Source: an uncultured Roseateles sp.
GTDB lineage: Bacteria; Pseudomonadota; Gammaproteobacteria; Burkholderiales; Burkholderiaceae
Reading direction: 5' to 3'
DNA length: 56,893 nucleotides
Assembly: GCA_946480605.1 (NCBI GenBank)
Contig: CAMLKW010000005.1
Span: 1-56,893 of the forward strand
Shown here: positions 28,516 through 36,580 of the stretch, piece by piece
Numbering within the stretch: position 1 is the stretch's first letter
Layout: every line of letters starts with the position of its first letter
Position numbers and translations under genes: made by a program
Notes under the pieces: generated by a model
Database searches by the model: none
What the model was told of the DNA's origin: nothing
The model's input: the letters and a program-made list of their open reading frames with translations, nothing else

Positions 28516-29523
28516 TCAGGCGGCGCTTCGGCCGTCGCGCTCGCGGGCCATGGCGGCCTGGATGCGCTCCATGATGTCCAGCACCTCGGCCGTGGCGGAC
28601 ACCGGGTGCAGCGGATGCTCGATGGCCCCGGCCAGGATGGCGTCATTGACCGCGCGGAACATCGGCACATAGCCGGCGCCCTCGCGTTCGAACTTCAGTT
28701 CCTGCACCTCTGGCGGCGCAGGTGGGCGCCCGGTCGTGATCTTCAGCCCGCCCGGCGAGAACAGCGGCTCCTGGAAGTCGATCGCGCCACGGCGCCCGCC
28801 CAGCCATGCGCGTGGCGGCACCATGCAGGTGATGGCCGTGGCCAGCTGCGCCAGGCCACCGCCGGCATAGCGCAGCGTGATCGCCTCTTCCAGATCCACG
28901 CCGTCCGGCCGCATCGTGCCGGTGACCGAGATCTCGGCCAGCTCGCCCAGGAACATCTGCGCCAGCGTGATGTTGTAGACGCCCATGTCGTAGAGCGCGC
29001 CGCCGCCAAGGGCCGCGTCCCAGAAGCGCTTCGGGCCGTCGGCCGGCACCGGGTAGCCCAGGCCGGCCTGGAGCAGGCGCGGCTCGCCGATCGCGCCCTG
29101 CGCGACCAGCTCGACCGCCTTGCGCATGGCCGGGCTGAACTTCATCCACATCGCTTCCATCAGGAAGACCCGGTGCGCGGTGGCGATCCGGCCCAGCTCG
29201 CGTGCCTCGTCGGCCTTCATCGTCAGCGGCTTCTCGCACAGCACGTGCTTGCCCGCGCGCAGCGCCCGGGCCGCCAGCGCGAAGTGCGTGGCGTGCGGCG
29301 TGCCGAGATAGACCGCATCGATGTCCGGCGATGCGCACAGCAGTGCATGGTCGTCGAAGGCCAGCGGCAGGCCGTGCGCCTGCGCGAACGCGTCGGCGCT
29401 CTCGCGGGCACGCGAACCGATGGCCACGACCTCGGCGTTGTCGCACAGGCGCAGGTCGCCCACGGTGCGCTTGCCGATGCCGCCGCTGCCCACGACGGCC
29501 CAGCGCACTTTGCCGTTCCTCAT
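28516..29523 (-). CDS. Gfo/Idh/MocA-family oxidoreductase (sugar dehydrogenase), copy 1
   Basis: A 335-residue NAD(P)-dependent oxidoreductase. The Rossmann motif is WAVVGSGGIGKRTVGDL at the N-terminus. The catalytic Lys is in HVLCEKPLTM, and DMGVYNI carries the family Asp. This family oxidises or reduces sugar hydroxyls, often at C3; members such as DgpA make 3-keto-C-glucosides. The start overlaps the GMC gene by 4 bases (ATGA), tying it to the same step: oxidation of the sugar or re-reduction of a keto-sugar product. A second family member lies at 37614-38792. Confidence 0.9.
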   Translation of the reverse strand: MRNGKVRWAVVGSGGIGKRTVGDLRLCDNAEVVAIGSRARESADAFAQAHGLPLAFDDHALLCASPDIDAVYLGTPHATHFALAARALRAGKHVLCEKPLTMKADEARELGRIATAHRVFLMEAMWMKFSPAMRKAVELVAQGAIGEPRLLQAGLGYPVPADGPKRFWDAALGGGALYDMGVYNITLAQMFLGELAEISVTGTMRPDGVDLEEAITLRYAGGGLAQLATAITCMVPPRAWLGGRRGAIDFQEPLFSPGGLKITTGRPPAPPEVQELKFEREGAGYVPMFRAVNDAILAGAIEHPLHPVSATAEVLDIMERIQAAMARERDGRSAA

Positions 29524-31196
29524 GCCCGCAGCTCCGCCGAGTGACCGTACTCGCTGGCGATGTGCTCGCAGGCGCGAACCGTCAGCGCCATGGTCGTCAG
29601 CGTCGGGCCACAGGTGCCGTTGGTGACGAAGCAACTGCTGTCGGTGACGAACACGTTGGGAGCGCCCCAGACCTGGTTCATCGCGTTCAGCACCGAGGTC
29701 TTGGGGTCCTCGCCCATGCGCGCGCCGCCGCACTCGTGGATGGCCGCGCCGACCGCGACGCTGCGCTTGTAGGCCAGACGGAACAGCAGGCGCTCATGCC
29801 ATTTGGCGTTGGGCAGGAAGGGGCTGTCGGGGTCGATGCCCAGCGGGCTGATCAGGAAGTCGGTGCGCAGGCCGGCCTCGCGCATCAGCGCCTTCTGCGT
29901 GTCGACCTGGTTGCGCAGCAGCTTCCACTCGTTGTCGCGCATGCGGATGCCCACCGACGGGATGGGCACGCCCAGGCGGTCGCGGCGGCCGGCCAGCGTC
30001 ACACGGTTGTCGGCATGCGGCAGCATCTCGCCGTGGCCCGTCAGGCCGACGATGGCATCCATGTGCTGGGGCACCATGGGCCGGCCGATGATGCCCTGCA
30101 GGTTGAAGCCACCGGCGAAGCCCCCTGCGCCGGGGCGCTTCAGGTTCTGGAAGCGCGGGATGTAGATGCCGCCGTGGTTGTCGGCCGGCGAGGTGCCATC
30201 CACCAGTTGGCCGCCCTTGAAGCCGGGCGCCGAGCCCAGGCTCAGCGTCAACATCTGGTCCATGAAGTAGCGGCCCAGCAGGCCCGAGGAGTTGCCCAGG
30301 CCGTCGGGATGCTTCTCGCCCGCGGAGTTCAGCATCAGGCGCAACGTCTCGATGGTGGATGCGCACAGCACGACCACGTTGCCCTTCGCCTCGTGGCGGG
30401 CGCCGCTGAACTTGTCGATGTAGGTCACGCCGGTGGCGCGGCCCGTGCGCGGGTCGGTGTCGACGCGCTCCACCGGCGAGTTCGAGCGCAGCGTCAGGTT
30501 GCCGGTCGCCGCCGCAGCCTGCAGCGGCGCCGTGGTGCGGTTGCGCTGCTCGTCCACCGGCGTGGCCTCCTTGCGCACATAGCGCCAGGCCATGACCTTG
30601 CAGTCGGGCCAGCGCGCCTCGACCTTGGCCTTGAAGGCCTGTTCGGCCTTGCTCAGACCGGCCGGGCGGGCATAGGCACCGCTGGGGCAGTAGGCGATGC
30701 CGTCGTCGTTGCCCACCACGCCCAGGAAGCGCTCGACCTTCTCGTAGAAGGGTGCGATGTCGGCATACGCGATGGGCCAGTCCAAGCCCGCGCCCTCATG
30801 GCTCTTGAACTTGAACGTGTGGTCGGACATGCGCAGCGCCACCCGACCCCAGGCCAGGAAGCGCCCGCCCACCTGCTTGCCGCGCAGCCACAGGTAGTTG
30901 TCCTGGGGCGACTGGTAGGGGTGTTCGCGGTCGTTGACGAACAGGAAGCTCTTCTCCGGCGTGAAGAAGGACGTCAGCGCCTGCTTGTGCTGGCCGTTGA
31001 TGCCGGCCTTGATGCGGGCCCAGGAGCCGATGCTGGCGAACTGTGCCTTCAGCGCCTGCTCGAACTTCTCCTCCGGCAACGGGCCGCCGGCCTCCAGCAC
31101 CAGCACCTTCAGGCCGCGCTCGGTGAGTTCCTTGGCCGCAAAGCCGCCGGTCGCGCCGGAGCCGACGACGATGGCGTCGAATTGATCGTGTTTCAT
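29520..31196 (-). CDS. GMC-family FAD oxidoreductase, candidate glycoside 3-oxidase
   Basis: A 558-residue GMC oxidoreductase. The FAD motif is AIVVGSGATGGFAAKELTER. C-terminal catalytic blocks are AIHECGGARMGEDPKTSVL (active-site His) and FVTNGTCGPTLTTMAL (active-site Asn region). The family includes pyranose 2-oxidase-like enzymes, gluconate/fructose dehydrogenases and the C-glycoside 3-oxidase CarA, which oxidises the C3 hydroxyl of C-glucosides before bond cleavage. The chosen ATG (31196) has GAGGAC 9 bases upstream. No export signal is visible, so it is likely cytoplasmic. The substrate is inferred from the deglycosidase-like genes in the same operon. Confidence 0.88.
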   Translation of the reverse strand: MKHDQFDAIVVGSGATGGFAAKELTERGLKVLVLEAGGPLPEEKFEQALKAQFASIGSWARIKAGINGQHKQALTSFFTPEKSFLFVNDREHPYQSPQDNYLWLRGKQVGGRFLAWGRVALRMSDHTFKFKSHEGAGLDWPIAYADIAPFYEKVERFLGVVGNDDGIAYCPSGAYARPAGLSKAEQAFKAKVEARWPDCKVMAWRYVRKEATPVDEQRNRTTAPLQAAAATGNLTLRSNSPVERVDTDPRTGRATGVTYIDKFSGARHEAKGNVVVLCASTIETLRLMLNSAGEKHPDGLGNSSGLLGRYFMDQMLTLSLGSAPGFKGGQLVDGTSPADNHGGIYIPRFQNLKRPGAGGFAGGFNLQGIIGRPMVPQHMDAIVGLTGHGEMLPHADNRVTLAGRRDRLGVPIPSVGIRMRDNEWKLLRNQVDTQKALMREAGLRTDFLISPLGIDPDSPFLPNAKWHERLLFRLAYKRSVAVGAAIHECGGARMGEDPKTSVLNAMNQVWGAPNVFVTDSSCFVTNGTCGPTLTTMALTVRACEHIASEYGHSAELRA

Positions 31197-31207
31197 GGTC
31201 TTTGTCC

Positions 31208-31975
31208 TCATAGCCCCAGGCTGCGGCGTGTCAGCGCCAGCGACTCGGCATGCGGCAACGTGGGCAGGTATTCGAGGCCGATGGCGCCGGCGTAGCCGCG
31301 CTGGCGCAGCAGCGGCAGCAGCGTGGCCCAGGGCAGGCTGCCGGTGCCGGGCTCGTGGCGGCCTTCGAAGTCGGCCACCTGCACGTGCCCGATGAGCTCG
31401 ACGCGATCGGCGAAGGCATCGTCCAAGCTCTGGCCGTCGACGGCGTTGTGGAACACGTCGGCCAGCAGCCTGAGCGCCGGGCTGTCGACCTCTTCCACCA
31501 GGTCCAGCCCCTGGCGGACGTTGCGCACGGCCATCAGGTTGCCGTTGATGACCATGTGCACGGGCTCCAGCAGGAGGGTCGCGCCGCCGTCCTCGGCGAT
31601 GCGGGCGGCCTCGCGCAGCACCTTCACCGCATTGGCACGCAGCTCGGCGTCGCTCTGGCCGGGCAGGCCGAAGCCCGAGGCCAGGATCATGCGGGCCCCG
31701 TTCAGCCGGCGCGCCACCGGCACCGCGTCGCGCACGCCGGCCAGCACGGTGGCGTGCTCGGCCGGGTTCACGAGGCTGGCGCGCGGGTCCACGCAGAAGC
31801 TGAACACCTGCACGCCGGTCTCGGCCACCACGTCGACGACGGCGTCCAGCGGCTTGTCCCGCCACAGCCACATGTCGACCGCGTCGAAGCCATCGGCCTG
31901 GGCGGCGCGGAAGCGCTCGATGAAGTCGGGATGCTCGGCCTTGTAGAGCATCTCGATGCAGGGGATCAGCCTCAT
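31208..31975 (-). CDS. Hydroxypyruvate isomerase-like TIM barrel (xylose isomerase-like), copy a
   Basis: A 255-residue AP_endonuclease_2/xylose-isomerase-like barrel. Likely metal ligands are seen in LLLEPVHM (Glu), DVFHNAV (Asp and His), GHVQVADFEGRHEPGTG, and IGLEY (Glu). The GRHEPGTG block is typical of hydroxypyruvate isomerase and L-erythrulose/tetrulose isomerase relatives. It overlaps the next gene upstream (31972-32754) by 4 bases, and the two are clearly related (shared VQVAD, GRHEPGTG, IGLEY blocks). It may isomerise or hydrate the keto-sugar released by deglycosylation; this is inferred. Confidence 0.85.
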   Translation of the reverse strand: MRLIPCIEMLYKAEHPDFIERFRAAQADGFDAVDMWLWRDKPLDAVVDVVAETGVQVFSFCVDPRASLVNPAEHATVLAGVRDAVPVARRLNGARMILASGFGLPGQSDAELRANAVKVLREAARIAEDGGATLLLEPVHMVINGNLMAVRNVRQGLDLVEEVDSPALRLLADVFHNAVDGQSLDDAFADRVELIGHVQVADFEGRHEPGTGSLPWATLLPLLRQRGYAGAIGLEYLPTLPHAESLALTRRSLGL

Positions 31976-32754
31976 GCCGTGGCCCCCGCCATGCCGAACA
32001 CCTCGCGGGTGCGGGCGAGGGACTCCAGCGTGGAGCCGCTCGGGCGGTACTCCAGGCCGATGTCGCCCGCATAGCCGGCGGCCTTCAGCGCCGGCAGCCA
32101 GGCGGCCCAGTCGATGGTGCCGGTGCCCGGCTCATGACGGCCGTTGGTGTCGGCCACCTGCACATAGCCGATCAGGTGGGCGCGCCGCAGGATCTCGCGC
32201 CAGTCCTCGCCCATCACCTCGGCGTGATAAGCGTCGTACAGCAGGCGCACCGCCGGGCTGTCCACCGCTTCGACGATGTCCAGGCCTTCGATGGCCGAAG
32301 CCATGAAGAAGCCGACGTGATCGATGCGGTTGTTCAGCGGCTCCAACAGCAGCCGCATGCCGGCCGCCTGAACGCGCGGCGCGGCGCGCTGCAGCAGGTA
32401 GACCATGTTGTCGTGCTGCTCGGCGGCCGATGCGCCGCCCAGTGCCGGGCCGCCGGCGATCACCATGTCCTTCGCCCCCAGGCGCTGGCACATCGCCATC
32501 GTGCGATCGATGGCGTCCATCACGTAGGCCTCCTTGCTGCGGTCGACGCAGCCCACGCGGGGCCCGACCGTCAGGCTCAGCAGGCGCACGCCCGTGTCCT
32601 TCAGCGCGGCCTCCACCGCGTCCATGCCCTCCGGGCCCCACATGTGGAACTCCACCCGGTCCAGGCCGGCCGCAGCCGCTGCCCGGATGCGCGCAGGCAT
32701 GTCGCCGGCCTCGTTGAACATGTACAGGTCTTCGATGACTGCAGACAGCTTCAT
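31972..32754 (-). CDS. Hydroxypyruvate isomerase-like TIM barrel, copy b
   Basis: A 260-residue paralogue of the downstream barrel. Corresponding blocks are LLLEPLNNRIDHVGFFM, DAYHAEVMGEDW, VQVADTNGRHEPGTG and GDIGLEYRPSG. The start at 32754 has GGGAAG about 8 bases upstream; an in-frame TTG at 32769 is less likely. The close match and adjacency to copy a point to a tandem duplication with divergence, perhaps giving two consecutive reactions. No phosphate-binding feature proves a phosphosugar substrate. Confidence 0.85.
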   Translation of the reverse strand: MKLSAVIEDLYMFNEAGDMPARIRAAAAAGLDRVEFHMWGPEGMDAVEAALKDTGVRLLSLTVGPRVGCVDRSKEAYVMDAIDRTMAMCQRLGAKDMVIAGGPALGGASAAEQHDNMVYLLQRAAPRVQAAGMRLLLEPLNNRIDHVGFFMASAIEGLDIVEAVDSPAVRLLYDAYHAEVMGEDWREILRRAHLIGYVQVADTNGRHEPGTGTIDWAAWLPALKAAGYAGDIGLEYRPSGSTLESLARTREVFGMAGATA

Positions 32755-32775
32755 TGCAATTCTTCCCAATCGTTC

Positions 32776-33744
32776 TCAGTTCAACAGCGGCTGCAGCACA
32801 TGACGCACGGTCCAGGCGTTCTGCATCATGCTGGCGGCTGCGGGTGCGGGGCCCTTGTCGCTTTCGACGATGAGCCAGCCGGCATAGCCGGTCTCGCGCA
32901 GCGCGCCCATCAGCGCGGTCCAGTCCACCAGGCCCGTGCCCAGCTCGCCGAACCAGCGCGGGATGCCGCGCTGGCCGCCGGCCTGCAGCAACGCGCGCTC
33001 GGCATTCGGCGCGCGGTACTCGTCCAGCGTGTCCACGGCCAGCGCGTCCTTGACGTGGATGTGCCAGACGCGCGCATGGAAGCGGCGATACCAGGCCGCC
33101 ACATCGTGGCCGGCGATGGTCAGCTCGGCGGTGTCCATGCACAGGCCCACGGTGGCAGGGTCCAGCAGCGCCAGCCACGCGGCGAGTTCGTCGGCATCGC
33201 GCAGCGGCGCCAGCGCATCCAGGTGCAGCACGGTCTTGACGCCCAGCGCCGCCGTCATTGCGCCGACCGCGTTCCAGCAGTCGGCGGCGGCGGCCTGGCG
33301 CTCGGCATCCAGCCCGCCATGGCGGCCGAAGGGGGGCAGCGCCCGCAACACCAGCACCTCGCCGCCCACCTCGGCCAGGAAGCGCGCGAACACGCCCGCC
33401 TGTTCCAGCAGCCCCTGATGCTGGCTGCGGTCGGTGCAGTCCAGCCCGTGGTGCAACTCCTCGAAGCTCATCTGCAGCGGGTCGAGGAAGACGCTGGCGA
33501 CGCGCTGGATGCCCCAGTCGCGCAGACGCAGCTTGAAGTGCTCGACGGAACCGAAGTTCTGCTGGATGTTCTCGGGCCGGCCCATCGGGTCCCAGCGGCC
33601 GGTGCCGGCGCTGAGCTCGACGGCGTCGAAGCCGCAGGCCGCCGTGACCTTCAGCGCCCGCTCCTGCTGCTCCATGCGGGCAAAGCCCGTGAAGCCGGCC
33701 TTCCACTGGTTGGTGGCATACCCCCATTTCGCCCACTTAGTCAT
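32776..33744 (-). CDS. Sugar isomerase/epimerase-like TIM barrel, copy c
   Basis: A 322-residue xylose-isomerase-like barrel starting MTKWAKWGYATNQW. Candidate metal ligands are in TVLHLDAL (His/Asp), LCMDTAEL (Asp), WHIHVKDAL (His, Lys, Asp) and LIVESDKGP (Glu). The ATG at 33744 has GAGGAAG 5 bases upstream and overlaps the stop of the upstream gene by 8 bases. It shares layout and C-terminal blocks (TGYAGWLIVESDK, NAWTVRHVL) with the upstream copy d, which suggests a duplicated pair. The reaction is unknown; lyase, hydratase or isomerase activity on a keto-sugar is possible. Confidence 0.83.
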   Translation of the reverse strand: MTKWAKWGYATNQWKAGFTGFARMEQQERALKVTAACGFDAVELSAGTGRWDPMGRPENIQQNFGSVEHFKLRLRDWGIQRVASVFLDPLQMSFEELHHGLDCTDRSQHQGLLEQAGVFARFLAEVGGEVLVLRALPPFGRHGGLDAERQAAAADCWNAVGAMTAALGVKTVLHLDALAPLRDADELAAWLALLDPATVGLCMDTAELTIAGHDVAAWYRRFHARVWHIHVKDALAVDTLDEYRAPNAERALLQAGGQRGIPRWFGELGTGLVDWTALMGALRETGYAGWLIVESDKGPAPAAASMMQNAWTVRHVLQPLLN

Positions 33745-34705
33745 GGATCTTCCTCAGCTGGTTACGGATGGTCCAGGCCGCGATGGCCGTGCTCTCGGGG
33801 TAGTTGCCGCCGCCCACATCGGCCTTGTCGTGCTCGACGCCGACCCAGCCCTGCCAGCCGACCTCCTTCATCGCGGCGTACAGCGCCGGGAAGTCGACCA
33901 GGCCGCCTTCGGTGCCGATCTCGTAGAACCAGCGCGCCGTCGTCGGCGCCATGACCTCGGCGTCAGGCTTGCGGCGGTAGTCGCCATTCGTGTCGACGTT
34001 GTGCGTGTCCTTCAGGTGGAAGGCGGCCACGCGGTCGTGCCGCTTCAGGAACAAGTCCACCGGATCGACGCCGGCGATGACGTGCTGGGCCGTGTCCAGG
34101 CACAGGAAGACGTAACGCGGGTCGGTCCAGTCGTAGAACTTCTGCAGCTGCTCGGCGCTGCGGATGCCGCAGAAGAACTCGTGGTGGCAGCAGGTCTTGA
34201 CCCCATAGCCTTCCAGCGTCATCTGGCCGATGCGGTTCCACAGCTCGGCGCAGGCGCGGATCTTGTCGTCGGTGACCGGCTCGACGTCGAAGTACAGGCC
34301 CGCCGGCATGACGATGAAGTTCTGCACGCCCAGGCCGGCGCTGCTCTTCATGATGTATTCGGCATAGCCGGCCATGCGGTCGTGCGTGGCGCGCACATGG
34401 GGCGTGCTCTGGCGCGCGTCGTACATGACGGCATGGAACAGGCTCAGCACGCGGTCGATGCCACGCGACTGCATGTGCGCGCGTGCGGCCTCCAGCGAGC
34501 CGAACAGGTCGCGCAGCGCGCCGAGGTGGAAGTCGAAGGTCTCGATGGCCTCGAAGCCGACACCGGCGACCTGCTTGAGAAAAGCGTCGAAGCGCTCCAC
34601 GGAGCTGTACTGCGAGATCTGGCCTTGGGCCGTGTCCACGCGCCAGTGGTCCATGTAGGCGTAGCGCAGCTTGCGCCCGCCCAGCGGCAGTCCGACTTGG
34701 GTCAT
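33737..34705 (-). CDS. Sugar isomerase/epimerase-like TIM barrel, copy d
   Basis: A 322-residue barrel homologous to copy c: KTCCHHEFFCGIRS, FLCLDTAQH, AAFHLKDTH and VGVEHDKAD hold the likely metal and catalytic residues, and AAWTIRNQL matches the end of copy c. The shorter start at 34705 is chosen because it makes an ATGA overlap with the upstream alpha-subunit-like gene; longer frames add unrelated residues. Position between the alpha-subunit-like gene and copy c places it in the same translated chain. The substrate is not known. Confidence 0.83.
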   Translation of the reverse strand: MTQVGLPLGGRKLRYAYMDHWRVDTAQGQISQYSSVERFDAFLKQVAGVGFEAIETFDFHLGALRDLFGSLEAARAHMQSRGIDRVLSLFHAVMYDARQSTPHVRATHDRMAGYAEYIMKSSAGLGVQNFIVMPAGLYFDVEPVTDDKIRACAELWNRIGQMTLEGYGVKTCCHHEFFCGIRSAEQLQKFYDWTDPRYVFLCLDTAQHVIAGVDPVDLFLKRHDRVAAFHLKDTHNVDTNGDYRRKPDAEVMAPTTARWFYEIGTEGGLVDFPALYAAMKEVGWQGWVGVEHDKADVGGGNYPESTAIAAWTIRNQLRKIHD

Positions 34706-35730
34706 GCAACGGTCCCCGTGTGCTTGGCAATGACGCGCCGCGCCAGCGCCTGGTGCTTGGCCACCATGTCGAAGGCGTCCACGCCGCGCATGTAGAGGTG
34801 GCCCTCCCACTCGCTGGACATGAAGCCGGTGTAGCCGCCGTCATGGAAGACCGGCAGGATCTTGTCGTAGGCGATGCTGGTCTCGTTGCCGTCGGCGTCG
34901 AAGTCGTAGAACTTGCCGTGCACGTGCACCACCTGCGGAATGATGTCCTTCCACATCTCGGCCTCGCCGGGGCTGAGGATGTTGAACATCACCGACAGCG
35001 CGCTCACGTCGGCCGGATCGGCGTTCAAGGGCTCGACGCGGCGGGCGAACTCCTGGCGCTTCCAGCCGGCATCCTTGGGCAGGTGCCAGACCTCCAGCGC
35101 CAGCTGGATCAGATGCTCGGGCAGCTCCTGGCGGCGCAGGTTGTCGATGTAGGTGGCCGGCAGGTCGAAGGCGCAGCAGCCGAAGTCGGGCACGAAGCCC
35201 AGCAGCGGCGAGTTGGCCTTGGCATAGGCCTCGCGGTAGGCCATCACCGGCGGCGAGTTGGGGTTCAGCGGCGCATGCACCTCCGGGCCCATCTTGATGC
35301 CGTGCTTCTCCAGCAGCGGCAGCAGCTTGATGGCCACCTCGGCCGGCGCGGCGAACTGGCTGCGGATGACCGGAAAGCCCAGCTTGGCGGCGGCCTCGAT
35401 CTGCGGCACGTGGTAGGCCACGGCCTCGTCGATGCTCATCATCGTGCCGCGGCGCAAGGCCATGTCGGCGTTGATGGCCAGGCAGCTGGGCGTGAGCCCG
35501 TGCCGGGCCACCAGGTCCTTGAAGCGCGCGGCGAAGTCGTCGCTGACGTTCGGAAAGCCGCGGATGCTGGAGAAGCCGATGATCTCCAGGCCCGGGCCGA
35601 GATTGCGGCGCGCGACCTCGGCAATCAGGTCCTCGAAGCCGAAGCGGCGCTCGTGCCACTCGTTGGTGAAGCTGTAGAGCGTGGAGCCAAGCTTGAAGCC
35701 CTTGGCGGCAGGCGTCTGGTTTGCAGTCAT
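34702..35730 (-). CDS. Candidate C-glycoside deglycosidase alpha subunit, copy 1 (TIM barrel)
   Basis: A 342-residue xylose-isomerase-like barrel. Likely metal-site residues lie in GPEVHAPLNPN (Glu), FVPDFGCC (Asp), HVHGKFYDF (His) and FMSSEWEG (Glu). Barrels of this kind form the catalytic alpha subunit of C-glycoside deglycosidases (CarB, DgpB types) when paired with a small beta subunit. A gene of the beta-subunit family ends 9 bases upstream. It is homologous to 36581-37591 (shared PE/EVHAPL, HGKFY, EWEG/EYEG blocks). Plain sugar isomerase activity remains possible. Confidence 0.78.
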   Translation of the reverse strand: MTANQTPAAKGFKLGSTLYSFTNEWHERRFGFEDLIAEVARRNLGPGLEIIGFSSIRGFPNVSDDFAARFKDLVARHGLTPSCLAINADMALRRGTMMSIDEAVAYHVPQIEAAAKLGFPVIRSQFAAPAEVAIKLLPLLEKHGIKMGPEVHAPLNPNSPPVMAYREAYAKANSPLLGFVPDFGCCAFDLPATYIDNLRRQELPEHLIQLALEVWHLPKDAGWKRQEFARRVEPLNADPADVSALSVMFNILSPGEAEMWKDIIPQVVHVHGKFYDFDADGNETSIAYDKILPVFHDGGYTGFMSSEWEGHLYMRGVDAFDMVAKHQALARRVIAKHTGTVA

Positions 35731-35739
35731 GGATGGATC

Positions 35740-36138
35740 TCAGGCGGCTTGCAGGACCGCGTCACCGCGGGTCACCCAGGTCAGCATGGGGATGTAGGGT
35801 GGGAAGAGGTTCAGCGTCAGCACGACGCGGTGCGCACCGGCGGCCAGCGGCTGGGCCGTGGGCACGTGCAGGATCACGGAGTCCTGGATGAACCACCAGG
35901 CGCTGATCTGCTCGGGCAGTTCGGCCAGCGTGTAGCGGCGGCCTTCATGCTCGACGGTGGCGCCAGCCAGCGACACGGGCTGGTCGTCGACCAGCAGTTC
36001 GCTGGGCATCACCACCGACAGCGGCAGCGAGCGGTACCAGGGCAGGCGGATGTCCAGCGCCAGGCCCTCGGGCGTGACGCGCGAGTCCTGCGGTGTGATC
36101 AGGAAATCGCTGAAGTTGTTCTTGAAGAAGCGGGCCAT
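35740..36138 (-). CDS. C-glycoside deglycosidase beta-subunit family protein, copy 1
   Basis: A 132-residue small beta-rich protein. The motif LDIRLPWYRSLPLSVVMPSE and the closing LAAGAHRVVLTLNLFPPYIP match the beta-subunit family of C-glycoside deglycosidases (DUF6379-type, as in CarC and DgpC), which packs against the TIM-barrel alpha subunit and closes its active site. It is flanked by a second family member (36165-36557) and by an alpha-subunit-like gene downstream. It shares only the core pattern with copy 2, so the two probably serve different alpha partners or substrates. Confidence 0.82.
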   Translation of the reverse strand: MARFFKNNFSDFLITPQDSRVTPEGLALDIRLPWYRSLPLSVVMPSELLVDDQPVSLAGATVEHEGRRYTLAELPEQISAWWFIQDSVILHVPTAQPLAAGAHRVVLTLNLFPPYIPMLTWVTRGDAVLQAA

Positions 36139-36164
36139 GGTTGGCTTTCTGTGGCGTGCGGCGC

Positions 36165-36557
36165 TCAGGCCGCGAGGGTGAGTTCTCGCCCGGTGCGCGT
36201 GGTAGGCACGAAAGGCAGGTAGGACACGCGGTAGCGGATGGCCAGGTCGACGCGGTGCGCACCGGCAGCGAGGCCGCCCGGCTGCGCCACGACCACCTGG
36301 GCCTTCTCGCCGAAGTTCCACTTCTCGTCGAAGCAGGTCTCCAGCTCGTCCAGGCTCCACGAGCGGCCGCGCAGCGCCAGGCGCACGGCCTCGCGCGGTA
36401 CGGCCTGGCCGTCCACGCTGACGGCGATGTCCTCGACCATGGACAGGCCCAGGCCGCGGTAATAGGGCAGGCGCGCCAGCAACGCGAATCCGGTGACTTG
36501 ATTTCCCTCGACGACGTTCTCGAAGCCGTCGTCGCAGAGCATGTGCTGATCCATCAT
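36165..36557 (-). CDS. C-glycoside deglycosidase beta-subunit family protein, copy 2
   Basis: A 130-residue protein and the clearer of the two family members: FALLARLPYYRGLGLSMVED, WNFGEKAQVVV, GGLAAGAHRVDLAIRYRVSY with a final YLP. These are the usual landmarks of the small subunit of C-glycoside deglycosidases. Start at 36557 is supported by GAGGAG 9 bases upstream (a second Met follows directly). It lies 23 bases after the alpha-subunit-like gene 36581-37591, the likely partner, and 26 bases before copy 1. Confidence 0.86.
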   Translation of the reverse strand: MMDQHMLCDDGFENVVEGNQVTGFALLARLPYYRGLGLSMVEDIAVSVDGQAVPREAVRLALRGRSWSLDELETCFDEKWNFGEKAQVVVAQPGGLAAGAHRVDLAIRYRVSYLPFVPTTRTGRELTLAA

Positions 36558-36580
36558 GATGGGGTTCTCCTCGTGTCGGT

